A DNA stretch of 64,000 nucleotides from an uncultured Dehalococcoidia bacterium. Its GTDB lineage: Bacteria > Chloroflexota > Dehalococcoidia > Lucifugimonadales > GCA-2712585. The notes under the pieces are model-generated. The model was not told the DNA's origin. It ran no database searches and was given only the letters and a program-made list of their open reading frames with translations. A program made the translations under genes and the position numbers. Below are positions 17,094 through 25,342 of this stretch, in pieces. The stretch spans positions 1,859,141 to 1,923,140 of the forward strand of contig OX638324.1 of NCBI GenBank assembly GCA_951812825.1, given 5' to 3'. Position 1 is the first letter of the stretch. The number at the start of each line of letters is the position of its first letter.

Positions 17094-18401
17094 TTGCAGG
17101 CGGAGAGTTTGACCGTTAATTCCAATAAGGGCGCCGTGGCGATTGAAACCCACGGCTGCAAGCTGAACCAGGCGGACAGCCAGGCATTGGCGCGCCGGTT
17201 TGTTTCGGCGGGCTACAGAGTGGTATCGCTTTCGGATGGGCCGGACGTGTACGTGCTGAACTCCTGCACGGTTACCCACGTGGCCGACGCGAAGGCCCGG
17301 CAGGCCCTGCGGGCTGCCCGTCGAAGGAATCCGGCCATGACGGTGGTGGCCACGGGGTGTTACGCCCAGAGGATGCCCGACCAGCTCAGGAGCATCGCCG
17401 GGGTGGATCTGGTGTTAGGCAACTTCGAAAAGTCGCGAATTGTGGCGGAGGTGCAGCGGGTACGAACAGTCGAGACGGTGTCGTGCGGGGAGGGTTCGGA
17501 GGACATCGTCGCGCAGGAGAGTTTGGGCCGGACCCGCGCGATGGTGAAGATTCAGGAGGGGTGCAACCAGGTCTGCGCCTATTGCATCGTGCCCAAGGTG
17601 AGGGGTAGGGAGCGGAGCATTCCGCTGGAGGAGCTGGTCGAGACGGTGAGACGGCGGGTGCGAGAAGGGTTCAGGGAAGTGGCGCTTACGGGCACGCAGT
17701 TGGGTTCCTACGGATTCGATCTTCCCGATTCGGACGGTCTAAAGGGCCTGGTCGCGAAAATTTTGGCGGAAACGAATGTGGAACGGCTCCGGGTATCCTC
17801 TCTACAGCCGCAGGAAATTACGGCAGGGCTGCTGGAGTTGTGGCGTGAACCGAGGCTCTGTCCGCATTTTCACATGCCGATGCAGAGTGGGAGCGACGGG
17901 GTGCTGGGCCGGATGCGGCGGAGATATACGGCAGAGGAATACCAGCGGACGGTTGCGGACATTTACGAGGCCCTCCCGCACGCCTCCGTTACGGCGGACG
18001 TGATTGTCGGGTTTCCGGGGGAGACGGAAGAAGACCACCAGCGGAGCCTGAAATTATGCGAGTCGTTGGACCTGGCGGGGATGCACGTGTTTCCCTATTC
18101 GGTGAGACCGGGTACCAGCGCGGCGTATATGACCTCCTTGATTCCGCCCCAGGTGAAGCAGAGGCGTAAGGGGGAGATGCTGGAGTTGGCGAAGGGCAAG
18201 GCGAGAGGCTTCCGGCGCAGGGCGTTGGGGGATGTGCGGCCCGTGTTGTGGGAGCGGGTGGTAAAGCCCGGGGCGCTGGTTGGGTTGACGGACAATTACT
18301 TGCGGGTGGAAGCGGCGCTGGATGACTTGATGGTGAACGAGATTAGCAGGGTGCGCCTGACCGGGGTCAAAGGGGAGGTGGTAATAGGGGAGGCGGTTTG
18401 A
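17094..18401 (+). CDS. mtaB: tRNA (N6-threonylcarbamoyladenosine(37)-C2)-methylthiotransferase
   Basis: Methylthiotransferase that converts t6A37 to ms2t6A37 in ANN-decoding tRNAs. It has the three-domain layout. The N-terminal UPF0004 domain carries three cysteines (ETHGCKLNQAD, LNSCTVTHVADAKARQA, VATGCYAQR). The radical SAM domain has GCNQVCAYCIVPKVRGRERS. A C-terminal TRAM-like domain ends the protein. ETHGCKLNQAD and the VTHVADAKAR segment favour MtaB over MiaB or RimO. There is no ATG at the start. The TTG at 17094 gives 435 aa, and a TTG at 17109 or a GTG at 17136 are alternatives. Confidence 0.93.
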   Translation: MQAESLTVNSNKGAVAIETHGCKLNQADSQALARRFVSAGYRVVSLSDGPDVYVLNSCTVTHVADAKARQALRAARRRNPAMTVVATGCYAQRMPDQLRSIAGVDLVLGNFEKSRIVAEVQRVRTVETVSCGEGSEDIVAQESLGRTRAMVKIQEGCNQVCAYCIVPKVRGRERSIPLEELVETVRRRVREGFREVALTGTQLGSYGFDLPDSDGLKGLVAKILAETNVERLRVSSLQPQEITAGLLELWREPRLCPHFHMPMQSGSDGVLGRMRRRYTAEEYQRTVADIYEALPHASVTADVIVGFPGETEEDHQRSLKLCESLDLAGMHVFPYSVRPGTSAAYMTSLIPPQVKQRRKGEMLELAKGKARGFRRRALGDVRPVLWERVVKPGALVGLTDNYLRVEAALDDLMVNEISRVRLTGVKGEVVIGEAV

Positions 18402-18452
18402 GCGAGACGTCATCCGGCCCGCCATAGACGTCGAAGAATCTAGTGGCAAGGG

Positions 18453-18489
18453 AAAAAATGTGGGCTCGGCGCACTTGGACGCCGAGCCC
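18453..18489 (-). terminator. rho-independent terminator of the MBL-fold gene
   Basis: A perfect 10-bp stem GGGCTCGGCG / CGCCGAGCCC (18462-18471 and 18480-18489) with an 8-nt loop. On the minus strand it is followed by six T residues (18453-18458). It lies 36 bases after the stop of the hydrolase gene and also faces the end of mtaB. Confidence 0.8.
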
Positions 18490-18524
18490 GCACTTGTAAT
18501 TCAGCTGAGAATTGAGGCGATGGA

Positions 18525-19355
18525 CTACAATTCTATGGGCCTGAGGAAGGTCTTGCCGTTGTAGTTTTCCAGGTAGCCGGCCTTCCGGTCCGTGCCGTGA
18601 GAGAAGATTATGAGCCAGCCTTCTTTTTCGGCGCGTCCCAGCATCTCCCGCTTCTGCTCCAGGGTTTCCTCCGGGTACTGATCGAAGGAGGGGATGGAGG
18701 GCAGGTCCAGGTGGTGGGCCGTGGGGACCAGGTCCCCGAGGAAAGCGACGCGCTCACCGCCGTGGTTGAGGGTGACAATCTGATGTCCGCGGGCGGGGCC
18801 GTTGGTTTCGGTTACGTTCAGGCCCGGAAGGATTTCGGTGTCGCCGTCCATGAGCTCCAGCTGCGCCCATTCAGCGATGGGCCTGAAGTTGTTCTCGAAG
18901 TAGACGCTGCTGAATCTCTCGCTGGGGCTGATAGCTTCTTCCCAGCAGGTGCGTTGGACAAAGTGGGTAGCCTTGGGGAAGGTGGGAATGAGGTCTCCGG
19001 TACGGTCGAGCTTGGTGCATCCGCCACTGTGGTCGAAATGAAGATTGGTGAGTATTACAATGTCCACCTGGTTGGGGGCTACTCCCATGCTCTTGAGACT
19101 CTTGGTGAGCTTGCTGGGGCCTAGTCCGTACTGTCCTCGCAACCCGTCCATCTCCTTGGATCCCACACCGGTGTCTACGACGATGTTCTTGCCCGCCAGT
19201 TGAATGAGCAGGCAGTTGAGGTTGAGGGTCATTCGGTTTTTTCGGTCGATTGTAATGCGGTTCTCCCAAATAGTTTTAGGAAGATGACCAAACATACAGC
19301 CGCCGTCCCGCTTTATGGTTCCATCGGTAAGCAGTTTTATGGATGTTGTCATCAT
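18525..19355 (-). CDS. metallo-beta-lactamase-fold hydrolase, lactonase-like
   Basis: 276 aa. The motif is LTNLHFDHSGG: His106, Asp108 and His109 are present, but the first His of the usual HxHxDH is Asn104. Other MBL elements are VVDTGVGSKEMDG, ETNGPARGHQIVTLNHGGERVAFLGDLVPTAHHL (third His and bridging Asp) and IIFSHGTDRKAGYL. The overall layout resembles AHL-lactonase-type quorum-quenching enzymes, but the substrate is unknown. The Asn change may leave a mono-metal site. A short ORF with a strong Shine-Dalgarno sits 40 bases upstream. Confidence 0.85.
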   Translation of the reverse strand: MMTTSIKLLTDGTIKRDGGCMFGHLPKTIWENRITIDRKNRMTLNLNCLLIQLAGKNIVVDTGVGSKEMDGLRGQYGLGPSKLTKSLKSMGVAPNQVDIVILTNLHFDHSGGCTKLDRTGDLIPTFPKATHFVQRTCWEEAISPSERFSSVYFENNFRPIAEWAQLELMDGDTEILPGLNVTETNGPARGHQIVTLNHGGERVAFLGDLVPTAHHLDLPSIPSFDQYPEETLEQKREMLGRAEKEGWLIIFSHGTDRKAGYLENYNGKTFLRPIEL

Positions 19356-19395
19356 GGCTGATTGTGTTGACTCCTGTATCAGATGGCTTAATTAT

Positions 19396-19461
19396 CTAAG
19401 CCGAAAAATTCAAAAGGGTTCCAGCTGACGCCTTAATTCCCCAGTCTTCGTCTAAACTCAT
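19396..19461 (-). CDS. possible 21-aa peptide upstream of the MBL-fold gene
   Basis: ATG preceded by a very strong Shine-Dalgarno (AGGAGGTGAGG). It encodes MSLDEDWGIKASAGTLLNFS plus a final Ala, then TAG. It lies 40 bases upstream of the hydrolase start on the same strand. It could be a leader peptide, a small secreted or signalling peptide, or a chance ORF. The ribosome site is far better than average for this window, which is the main argument for translation. The rest of 19462-19674 shows no gene. Confidence 0.35.
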   Translation of the reverse strand: MSLDEDWGIKASAGTLLNFSA

Positions 19462-19674
19462 CCTCACCTCCTGAAGCGAAATTCCAGCGTCGTGGGTTAG
19501 AGGAGGTTGCTAAGGGCAGAGGCCCGCAACGGAAGGAGTCCCACTCATTGGTTGGTACCTGCGTTGGCAGCTTTGCCGTGTGGTCTGTACGGAGAATGTT
19601 TCCGCTGGTAAACTACCGACAGGAAGTAACATAATCGCAATTGGTTGTTTTGTCAAGTAAAAATCAAGAAAAAT

Positions 19675-19704
19675 TTGAATTTAGTTTGAAATATTGTCTA
19701 TATT
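19675..19704 (+). promoter_or_regulatory. candidate promoter of the VOC gene
   Basis: In an AT-rich stretch, TTGAAT (19675-19680), an 18-nt spacer and TATATT (19699-19704) precede the ATG at 19720 by 15 bases. Moderately good match; seen directly. Confidence 0.45.
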
Positions 19705-19719
19705 GTGAGGGGTTATGCA

Positions 19720-20109
19720 ATGAAGATTAGCGGTTTCGACCATTTGGTCCTCAGAGTTGACGACATAGACTCCGCCTTGTCCTTCTATTCGGACGTGTTG
19801 GGGATGGAGCCGCTCCGGGTTGATGAATTCCGTCGAGGGGAGGTCCCGTTCCCTTCGGTGCGGATTTCGGCAGACTCATTGATAGATCTTGTACCTAAAG
19901 CCCGAATGCCGGGATCCAATAACGTGGACCACTACTGCCTGGTGGTGGAGGGGGACCTGGAGGAGTTGGCGGCTGAGCTTGAGGCCCGCGGAGTGGAGAT
20001 GGCGGGGGAATCGGGTCGGAGGTGGGGCGCGCACGGCTATGGAGATTCCATTTACGTGCTGGATCCGGAAGGCAATACGATAGAGTTGAAGAGCTACGCC
20101 CGGGGGTGA
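19720..20109 (+). CDS. VOC (glyoxalase/bleomycin-resistance) superfamily protein
   Basis: 129 aa, one VOC module pair. FDHLVLRVDDIDSALSFYSDVLGM gives the first metal-ligand-type His (FDHL). NVDHYCLVVEGDLEELAAEL gives the second half's His. The C-terminal GDSIYVLDPEGNTIELKSY carries the metal-ligand Glu. The fold and ligands suggest a divalent-metal enzyme (isomerase, dioxygenase or lyase), but no specific substrate can be inferred. The start is the ATG with GAGGGG upstream; an in-frame codon at 19705 would overlap the promoter. Confidence 0.88.
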   Translation: MKISGFDHLVLRVDDIDSALSFYSDVLGMEPLRVDEFRRGEVPFPSVRISADSLIDLVPKARMPGSNNVDHYCLVVEGDLEELAAELEARGVEMAGESGRRWGAHGYGDSIYVLDPEGNTIELKSYARG

Positions 20110-20133
20110 GGTTGAAGGCTGGTTTGGGGAGGG

Positions 20134-21180
20134 CTAACGCAGGTTGGGGGCTACCTTTTCCGCGAACAGGTTGATTGAGTTTTCTATGCGATCGCGGGGG
20201 ATGATCCCGCCGAAGGTAACTTCGGCGATGACGGAGTTGAGGCCGAACTCTTCCTGAAGCTGGAGCAGCCGGTCGGTAACGAACTCGGGAGTGCCGTAGA
20301 CAGTATCGGTCTCCAGAATTTCCTCGTAGGAGATACGCTTCATTCGTTCGCCGCGGTCAACTCGCTCCCTGTTTTCTTCATCGGAGAGACCTGGAACCGG
20401 AAAGTTCAGAGTGGCCACCGTGTTCTTGAAGAAGTTCAAAGTGCTGTCCCGGGGTTCAGACTGGGCCTTTTCCATGGTGTCGGCCACGTAGACGGGGATG
20501 CGGAGGGCCACGTCCGGCTTGCCCGACTGGCCTGCTTCCTGCCACTCTCGGCGGTAGATGTCCACCCGCTCCTGAACGAGGTCTGACCGGCCCCTGACGC
20601 CGATGAAGATGGGCATGCCCATTTTGGCGGAAATGGAGAAGGTTACGGCGGAGGTGGCGGCGTTGCGGATGGGCGGGTGGGGGTCCTGGAGGGGCTTAGG
20701 GATGACGCAAACGTTGTCGTAGTGAAAGAAATCGCCCTTGTAGGAGAAGGATTCCTGGGTCCATGCCCTGCGGATGACTTCCAGGGTTTCGTAGAAGCGA
20801 GCGCGACTTTCGGCGTAGGGGATGTTGTAGCCCACGTAACCTGTGGGGGAGCCGCTCCTGCCGATGCCGAACTCGAACCGGCCGTTGGAGAGGTGGTCCA
20901 GGGTGGCGACCTCCTCGGCTAGCCGGATGGGGTTGCCCAGGGGCAGGACTTCCACGGCGGTGCCGACGCGGACACGTTGGGTGCGGTTGGCGACGGCGTT
21001 GGCTATCATGAGGGGGGAGGAGAGGACTGACCTGCCCGGAGAGAAGTGGTGCTCCGCCAGCCAGATGCTGTCCAAGCCGAGCCTGTCGGCCATTTCTATC
21101 TGGCTGAAGGCTTCTTCAAAGGCCTCGGCGTGGGTGGCGTCGGGCCGGAGGTAGAATTCGAAGAAGAGACCCAGTTCCAC
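20134..21180 (-). CDS. LLM-class flavin-dependent oxidoreductase
   Basis: 348 aa, bacterial-luciferase-like TIM barrel using FMN or F420. Seen: MELGLFFEFYLRP at strand 1, LGLDSIWLAEHHFSPG (the conserved E-H-H), RVRVGTAVEVLPLGNPIRLAEEVATLDHLSNGRFEFGIGRSG, IPVYVADTMEKA and a C-terminal GTPEFVTDRL helix. The GTG start at 21180 is preceded by GGAGGAAG. Its substrate is unknown. LLM enzymes are abundant in SAR202-like Chloroflexota, where they are linked to oxidation of recalcitrant organics. It is convergent with the VOC gene and divergent from the acyl-CoA dehydrogenase. Confidence 0.92.
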   Translation of the reverse strand: MELGLFFEFYLRPDATHAEAFEEAFSQIEMADRLGLDSIWLAEHHFSPGRSVLSSPLMIANAVANRTQRVRVGTAVEVLPLGNPIRLAEEVATLDHLSNGRFEFGIGRSGSPTGYVGYNIPYAESRARFYETLEVIRRAWTQESFSYKGDFFHYDNVCVIPKPLQDPHPPIRNAATSAVTFSISAKMGMPIFIGVRGRSDLVQERVDIYRREWQEAGQSGKPDVALRIPVYVADTMEKAQSEPRDSTLNFFKNTVATLNFPVPGLSDEENRERVDRGERMKRISYEEILETDTVYGTPEFVTDRLLQLQEEFGLNSVIAEVTFGGIIPRDRIENSINLFAEKVAPNLR

Positions 21181-21315
21181 CGACTTCCTCCAATGGGCGG
21201 TTTGGTCAACGTACTTGGGGATTCTACCACTGCGGGGCGATTGTAACCAGCTTCAGCAGTCGGGGCTGGAGGAGCCATCGTTGAGGCCCTATACTTTGCG
21301 GTGGAGGTAGAGACG

Positions 21316-22497
21316 ATGCAAATTGCCCTTTCTGACGAACAGCGTTTGGTGGTGGCGACGGCGAAGCGGGTGGCTTCTGAGCACCTGGAGCCGAGGGCGG
21401 CCCATTACGACGAGACGGCCACTCATCCGGTGGAGAGCTGGAAAGCCCTGTGGGAAAACGGACTGTTGGGAATGGCGGTGCCGCGGGCCTACGGGGGGTT
21501 GGGCCTGGAGATGCTCTCCTACGTGATGGTGGTGGAGGCGTTGGCCCAGGGCTGCACCAATACGGCGATGACGGTGCACATGCACTCGGTGGTGCAGCGG
21601 TATATCGACGCGCTTGCTACGCCGGAGGTGAAGGCGTGGCTGTACCCGGAGGTGGTGGAGGAGGGGAGGATGTTCGGCAGCTGGGGCAGCGAACCCGGAC
21701 GGCGAGGGGGTTCCGGGGTGGTGCAGACGGTTCTCTCGCGGGATGGGGACGGGTTTGTCATCAATGGGCAGAAGCACTTCTGCACGATGGCGGGCGGGGC
21801 CTATAGGTACATGGTGCATTGCAGCATGGAGGGGATGGAGGGGCCCGGGAGTGTGACAATGGCGATGGTTCCCCGTGACGCTAAGGGGCTGAAGATTATG
21901 GGGGAGTGGAATACCCTGGGGATGAGGGGGACGGTGAGTCCGAGTGTGTCTTTCGATGGGTGTCGGGTGCAGGCCAAGGCGGTGATGGGACGTCCGGGTC
22001 TGTCGGAGCGGGTGGGGGTGGGTCAGGGTTTCGGGCTGGGGTACGCCGCGGTGTATCTGGGGGCCGCTGAGAGGGCGCTGGAGTTCTTTGTAGAGCACAG
22101 CAAGACGAGCCGGTACGCGCCGGACCCAGAGATGCTGTCCCACAGTCTGGTGGTGCAGCGGGGTGTGGCGGAGATGACGCTGGCGTTGGAGGGGGCGCGT
22201 GGGGTGTTGTATGACAGCGCCAGCCGGTGGGAGGAGGACGCGGACCCGATCCGGCGGGCGATTCTGGCGGCGCGGTCCAAGTATCTGGCGACGCAGGCGG
22301 CGTTGATGGTGACTTCGAAGGCGCTGCAGCTGGCGGGCGGCCGGGTGGCGCACCGGCGCTATCCGCTGGAGCGGATTTATCGGGACGTGCGGACGTGCAC
22401 GCTGATGCCGCCCAACGCGGAGCGGAGCCTGGAGATTGTGGGCCGGTCGGAGCTTGGGCTGACGGACGATTTGCTGGTGTTGCGGCACTCTTCTTAG
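21316..22497 (+). CDS. acyl-CoA dehydrogenase family protein
   Basis: 393 aa flavoprotein expected to oxidise an acyl-CoA at C2-C3 using FAD. Recognisable: the N-terminal helical domain (LSDEQRLVVATAKRVASEHLEP, ENGLLGMAVPRAYGGLGL), the beta domain (GQKHFCTMAGGAYRYMV, TLGMRGTVSPSVSFDGCRV) and the C-terminal helical domain ending YPLERIYRDVRTCTLMPPNAER. The substrate is not determined. The ATG at 21316 lies 8-9 bases after GGAGGT, so the upstream GTG at 21301 is not preferred. A perfect 30-bp palindrome follows downstream. Confidence 0.9.
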   Translation: MQIALSDEQRLVVATAKRVASEHLEPRAAHYDETATHPVESWKALWENGLLGMAVPRAYGGLGLEMLSYVMVVEALAQGCTNTAMTVHMHSVVQRYIDALATPEVKAWLYPEVVEEGRMFGSWGSEPGRRGGSGVVQTVLSRDGDGFVINGQKHFCTMAGGAYRYMVHCSMEGMEGPGSVTMAMVPRDAKGLKIMGEWNTLGMRGTVSPSVSFDGCRVQAKAVMGRPGLSERVGVGQGFGLGYAAVYLGAAERALEFFVEHSKTSRYAPDPEMLSHSLVVQRGVAEMTLALEGARGVLYDSASRWEEDADPIRRAILAARSKYLATQAALMVTSKALQLAGGRVAHRRYPLERIYRDVRTCTLMPPNAERSLEIVGRSELGLTDDLLVLRHSS

Positions 22498-22527
22498 GGG
22501 TGTATCGGAGCCATTGCGTGAGGGATC

Positions 22528-22553
22528 GGGCGGTTCACGAACCGTCCCTACGG
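22528..22553. repeat. intergenic palindromic repeat (GGGCGG...CCCTACGG type)
   Basis: Inverted repeat GGGCGGTTC-ACG-AACCGTCCC followed by TACGG. Related copies are seen at 28892-28912, 28941-28966 and about 52036-52060, always between genes. REP-like, function unknown. Confidence 0.5.
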
Positions 22554-22581
22554 TTTGTTGGGGAGGGTGCGGTGCTAATGA

Positions 22582-22611
22582 AGAAGGGCGCCCCAATTGG
22601 GGCGCCCTTCT
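22582..22611. terminator. perfect 30-bp palindrome between convergent genes
   Basis: AGAAGGGCGCCCC-AATT-GGGGCGCCCTTCT, fully symmetric. It lies between the end of the acyl-CoA dehydrogenase gene (22497) and the end of the ABC substrate-binding gene (22646, opposite strand). It has no long T-tract, but its position suggests a bidirectional terminator. Confidence 0.6.
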
Positions 22612-22645
22612 GGTTGTCCGTATTCAGTTGTTGGTTGGGCTTAGC

Positions 22646-24211
22646 CTACTGTTCAGGCCAGCCTTGAGGGATGTTGTCGGAAGCCAGGGCCGCCTGGATT
22701 GATGCTTGGGCTTCGTCTGTGACCCAAGTGCTCCAGACATCCTCGTTGCCCTTGAGCCACCAGAGGGCGGCGTCGTTATTGGTCGCGTCGGGGTTATCAT
22801 TCGCCCATGCGGCGACGGCCTTGTACCGTTCGATGTTGAAGGTCCAGTTACGGAGCATCGATACAACGTCGGGGGCGCGCTGTAGGACGTCCGGACCAAC
22901 GGCGATCAGAATGGTCGCATCTTCATAGGCGCACGCCTTGGTGGTAAACCAGCATTGGTCAGTGTAGGCAGGCTCTTCAAGCCGAACCAGGTCCAGAATA
23001 AGGGCAGGCGCGTTGGTGCCCCACTGGTAGCCGAGCCAGGGTTCCTGGCGCTCGTAGGCGCCATAGAGGTCTGCGTTGAGAGCTGAGCCGTCGCCCGGTC
23101 TAAGGATGTCCACGTAGTCGTCCAGTCCGTAACCAGAGACCTGGGCGGTGTTGACTCCATCGCAGGCCCAACCCAGAACGCAAGACACCAAGACGGCCTT
23201 GCCTCCAGACCCAGTCCTCTCGAAGAGCGTCTTGTACTGGTCGTCCTTAAGGTCATCCACGCTATCCAGTTCAGGATACTCCTCCTGCAGGTAGGCCGGG
23301 ATAACGAAGGCGGACTGCCAGTCCTTGCCGAGGCTCTCGCCGATTGCGACGACCTGACCCATGGACTGGGCTTCGGCCCAGGCTTCGTCCTGGTTGGGCA
23401 GCCAAATCTCCATAGTTACGTGGGTGTCGCCGGCACGAAGGCCATTGAACAGTGGAAGTGTGGAGCCGAATACCACGTCAGTGGGGTATCCGTAACCAAA
23501 CTCAGTTATGTACTGGGCAATGCGGTTCTGTACCTGGGCGCTGGTCCAGTCCAGGTCAGAGAAGATTATAGTTTCCCTCGTCGTCATCATTGCGTCTCGC
23601 TCTTGCAGGGCCTGAGCCACAATGGCAGCGACTTGCTCTTCAGTAAGCGCGTCCTGAGCGCCTTCCATCAATATGGACCTAACGTCAGCTGCCGACAGGG
23701 TGCCTTCTGCAGCCTGCATGACGGCAGAGGAAACGGCTTTGTCAACGTCCTCGCTGGTGAGCATACCGGCTTGGGCCGCCGTAACTGCTTGAGTAATCGC
23801 GGTCTGGACATCTGTGCCGGTTACGGCGTTTTCGGTAGCAGCAGCCACGGCGCCTTCGACCATAGCCTGGATCTCTTCCGGGGAAGCGCCCTGGGCGGCG
23901 GCGGCGGCAACAGCGCCTTCAACCATGCCCTGGATTTCCTCGGGGGATACGCCTTCCATAGAGGCGGCTAGACCAGACATGGCGTTTTCCACCATGGCGC
24001 CGATCTCCTCCATGGAGACCTGGGGTTGTGCCGGCTGCTGAGATTTGGCGACCTCTTCGGAAACGATCTGCCGCAGCTCTTCGGCGCTAACGCCGCTCTG
24101 AGCAGGCTCCGGCGCATCGTCGTCGCCGCCACAGGCGCCTACGACGATGGCGAACATTGCCGTCATTACGCCAATTATAATGAGATACCTTGTAAACCTT
24201 GTAGCTAACAT
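22646..24211 (-). CDS. glycine betaine/choline-type ABC transporter substrate-binding lipoprotein
   Basis: 521 aa. The ATG at 24211 (AGGAGG upstream) starts a lipoprotein signal peptide ending IVVGAC. Residues ~25-195 are an unusual Ala/Glu-rich helical stalk of imperfect repeats (SPEEIQ-x-MVEGAVAAA, then similar units). The OpuAC-type periplasmic-binding domain follows (~200-521): IIFSDLDWTSAQVQNRIAQYI, TLPLFNGLRAGDTHVTMEIW, GSGGKAVLVSC and LIAVGPDVLQRAPDVVSMLRNW. Several tryptophans could form the quaternary-amine cage. It is the last gene of the ATPase-permease-binding protein operon and should feed substrate to the permease at 24283-25323. Confidence 0.9.
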   Translation of the reverse strand: MLATRFTRYLIIIGVMTAMFAIVVGACGGDDDAPEPAQSGVSAEELRQIVSEEVAKSQQPAQPQVSMEEIGAMVENAMSGLAASMEGVSPEEIQGMVEGAVAAAAAQGASPEEIQAMVEGAVAAATENAVTGTDVQTAITQAVTAAQAGMLTSEDVDKAVSSAVMQAAEGTLSAADVRSILMEGAQDALTEEQVAAIVAQALQERDAMMTTRETIIFSDLDWTSAQVQNRIAQYITEFGYGYPTDVVFGSTLPLFNGLRAGDTHVTMEIWLPNQDEAWAEAQSMGQVVAIGESLGKDWQSAFVIPAYLQEEYPELDSVDDLKDDQYKTLFERTGSGGKAVLVSCVLGWACDGVNTAQVSGYGLDDYVDILRPGDGSALNADLYGAYERQEPWLGYQWGTNAPALILDLVRLEEPAYTDQCWFTTKACAYEDATILIAVGPDVLQRAPDVVSMLRNWTFNIERYKAVAAWANDNPDATNNDAALWWLKGNEDVWSTWVTDEAQASIQAALASDNIPQGWPEQ

Positions 24212-24282
24212 GAATCCTCCTTCTGTTTTTGGGTTGTCAAACCACTCTGAGCTATTCTTGAAGTTCAATAGTTTGTACGTTG

Positions 24283-25323
24283 TCAACCAACGCTCAGCGT
24301 TCTCTGCTGTCTTTGGGCAAAAGCCTGTGTCATCCGGTCTATTATTATTGCCAGGAATACAATGGCGAAGCCCGCTATGAACCCGTTGCCGGGCTCGTTC
24401 TTCTGCAAGGCGCGAAGTACATCTATGCCGAGTCCACCGGCGGCGACCATACTGGCTATGGTGACCATGGCCAGGGCCATCATGGTGGTCTGGTTGATGC
24501 CGGCCATTATGGTGGGCAGGGCCATCGGAATCTGCACCTTGGTCAAGAGTTGCAACGGTGTTGAGCCAAAGGATCGCGCCGCCTCCACGGTCTCTTGGGA
24601 GACTTGCCTGATTCCCAAGTTGGTCAAGCGAATTACGGGAGGGGATGCGTAGATGAGGGTGGCAAAGATTCCAGCGGGTTTGCCCAATCCAAAGAAAAGG
24701 ATGCCTGGAAGAAGATAGACGAAGCTGGGCATGGTCTGCATACCGTCAAGAATGGGCCGCATCAGATTATCGGCTGTCCGGCTGCGGGCCATCAGTACTC
24801 CAAGCGGGAGCCCGATAACTACGGCGATGGCGACAGCCACAACCATGAGGGCTATGGTGTCAATGGTGTTTGGCCAGAGGCCCATGAAGCCCATGTATAG
24901 AAGAGCCCCAACGGTGAACGACAAAAGGCTCCATCGGCCAACGGAGTAGGCGAACAGGCCCAAGGCAGCCACCATGACCGGCCAAGGGACCCACTTGATT
25001 ACTTTCTCAATGGTATCGAGTGAGTGGATAATGGCGGTGCTCAGGCTGTCAAAAAGCCAACTTGCTTCAACCGTCAACCAGTCCACGGCGTCGTCAATGG
25101 CGTTGCCCGTGACCTGGCGCACCGTTCTCTTCAACTCTACCGGGGAATCGCCAGAGCTTTGAACGGTGGAGACCGTGGTTGGGAATTGCATTTCGGGCCC
25201 CCAAATTATGAGGGATACCAAGAGAATGGCGAGGACGGCGCCGGCGCCGATGAACCACTTCTTGAATCGACTTACAAATTGTGTGGCGACCTTAAGGGGG
25301 CCAGGCGATTCTCCGGATTGCAT
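24283..25323 (-). CDS. glycine betaine/proline-type ABC transporter permease
   Basis: 346 aa ProW/OpuAB-like permease. A hydrophilic N-terminus and first helix (KWFIGAGAVLAILLVSLIIW) are followed by an extracytoplasmic stretch and about six helices. The BPD_transp_1 EAA loop reads ETVEAARSFGSTPLQLLTKVQIPMALPTIMAG, and PSFVYLLPGILFFGLGKPAGIFATLIYA is highly typical of ProW. I take the ATG at 25323, which leaves 19 bases after the ATPase stop; the frame continues 22 codons upstream inside that gene. It forms the channel with the ATPase at 25343-26548. Confidence 0.92.
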   Translation of the reverse strand: MQSGESPGPLKVATQFVSRFKKWFIGAGAVLAILLVSLIIWGPEMQFPTTVSTVQSSGDSPVELKRTVRQVTGNAIDDAVDWLTVEASWLFDSLSTAIIHSLDTIEKVIKWVPWPVMVAALGLFAYSVGRWSLLSFTVGALLYMGFMGLWPNTIDTIALMVVAVAIAVVIGLPLGVLMARSRTADNLMRPILDGMQTMPSFVYLLPGILFFGLGKPAGIFATLIYASPPVIRLTNLGIRQVSQETVEAARSFGSTPLQLLTKVQIPMALPTIMAGINQTTMMALAMVTIASMVAAGGLGIDVLRALQKNEPGNGFIAGFAIVFLAIIIDRMTQAFAQRQQRTLSVG

Positions 25324-25342
25324 GGAATTCAATCTAGCCAAA

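Noticed and set aside
21289-22596. 435-aa Pro/His/Arg-rich ORF opposite the acyl-CoA dehydrogenase
   Set aside because: Shadow frame with implausible composition.
23800-24010. CRISPR-like repetition in the ABC binding-protein gene
   Set aside because: The repeats are in frame, vary at third positions and encode helical units; not an array.
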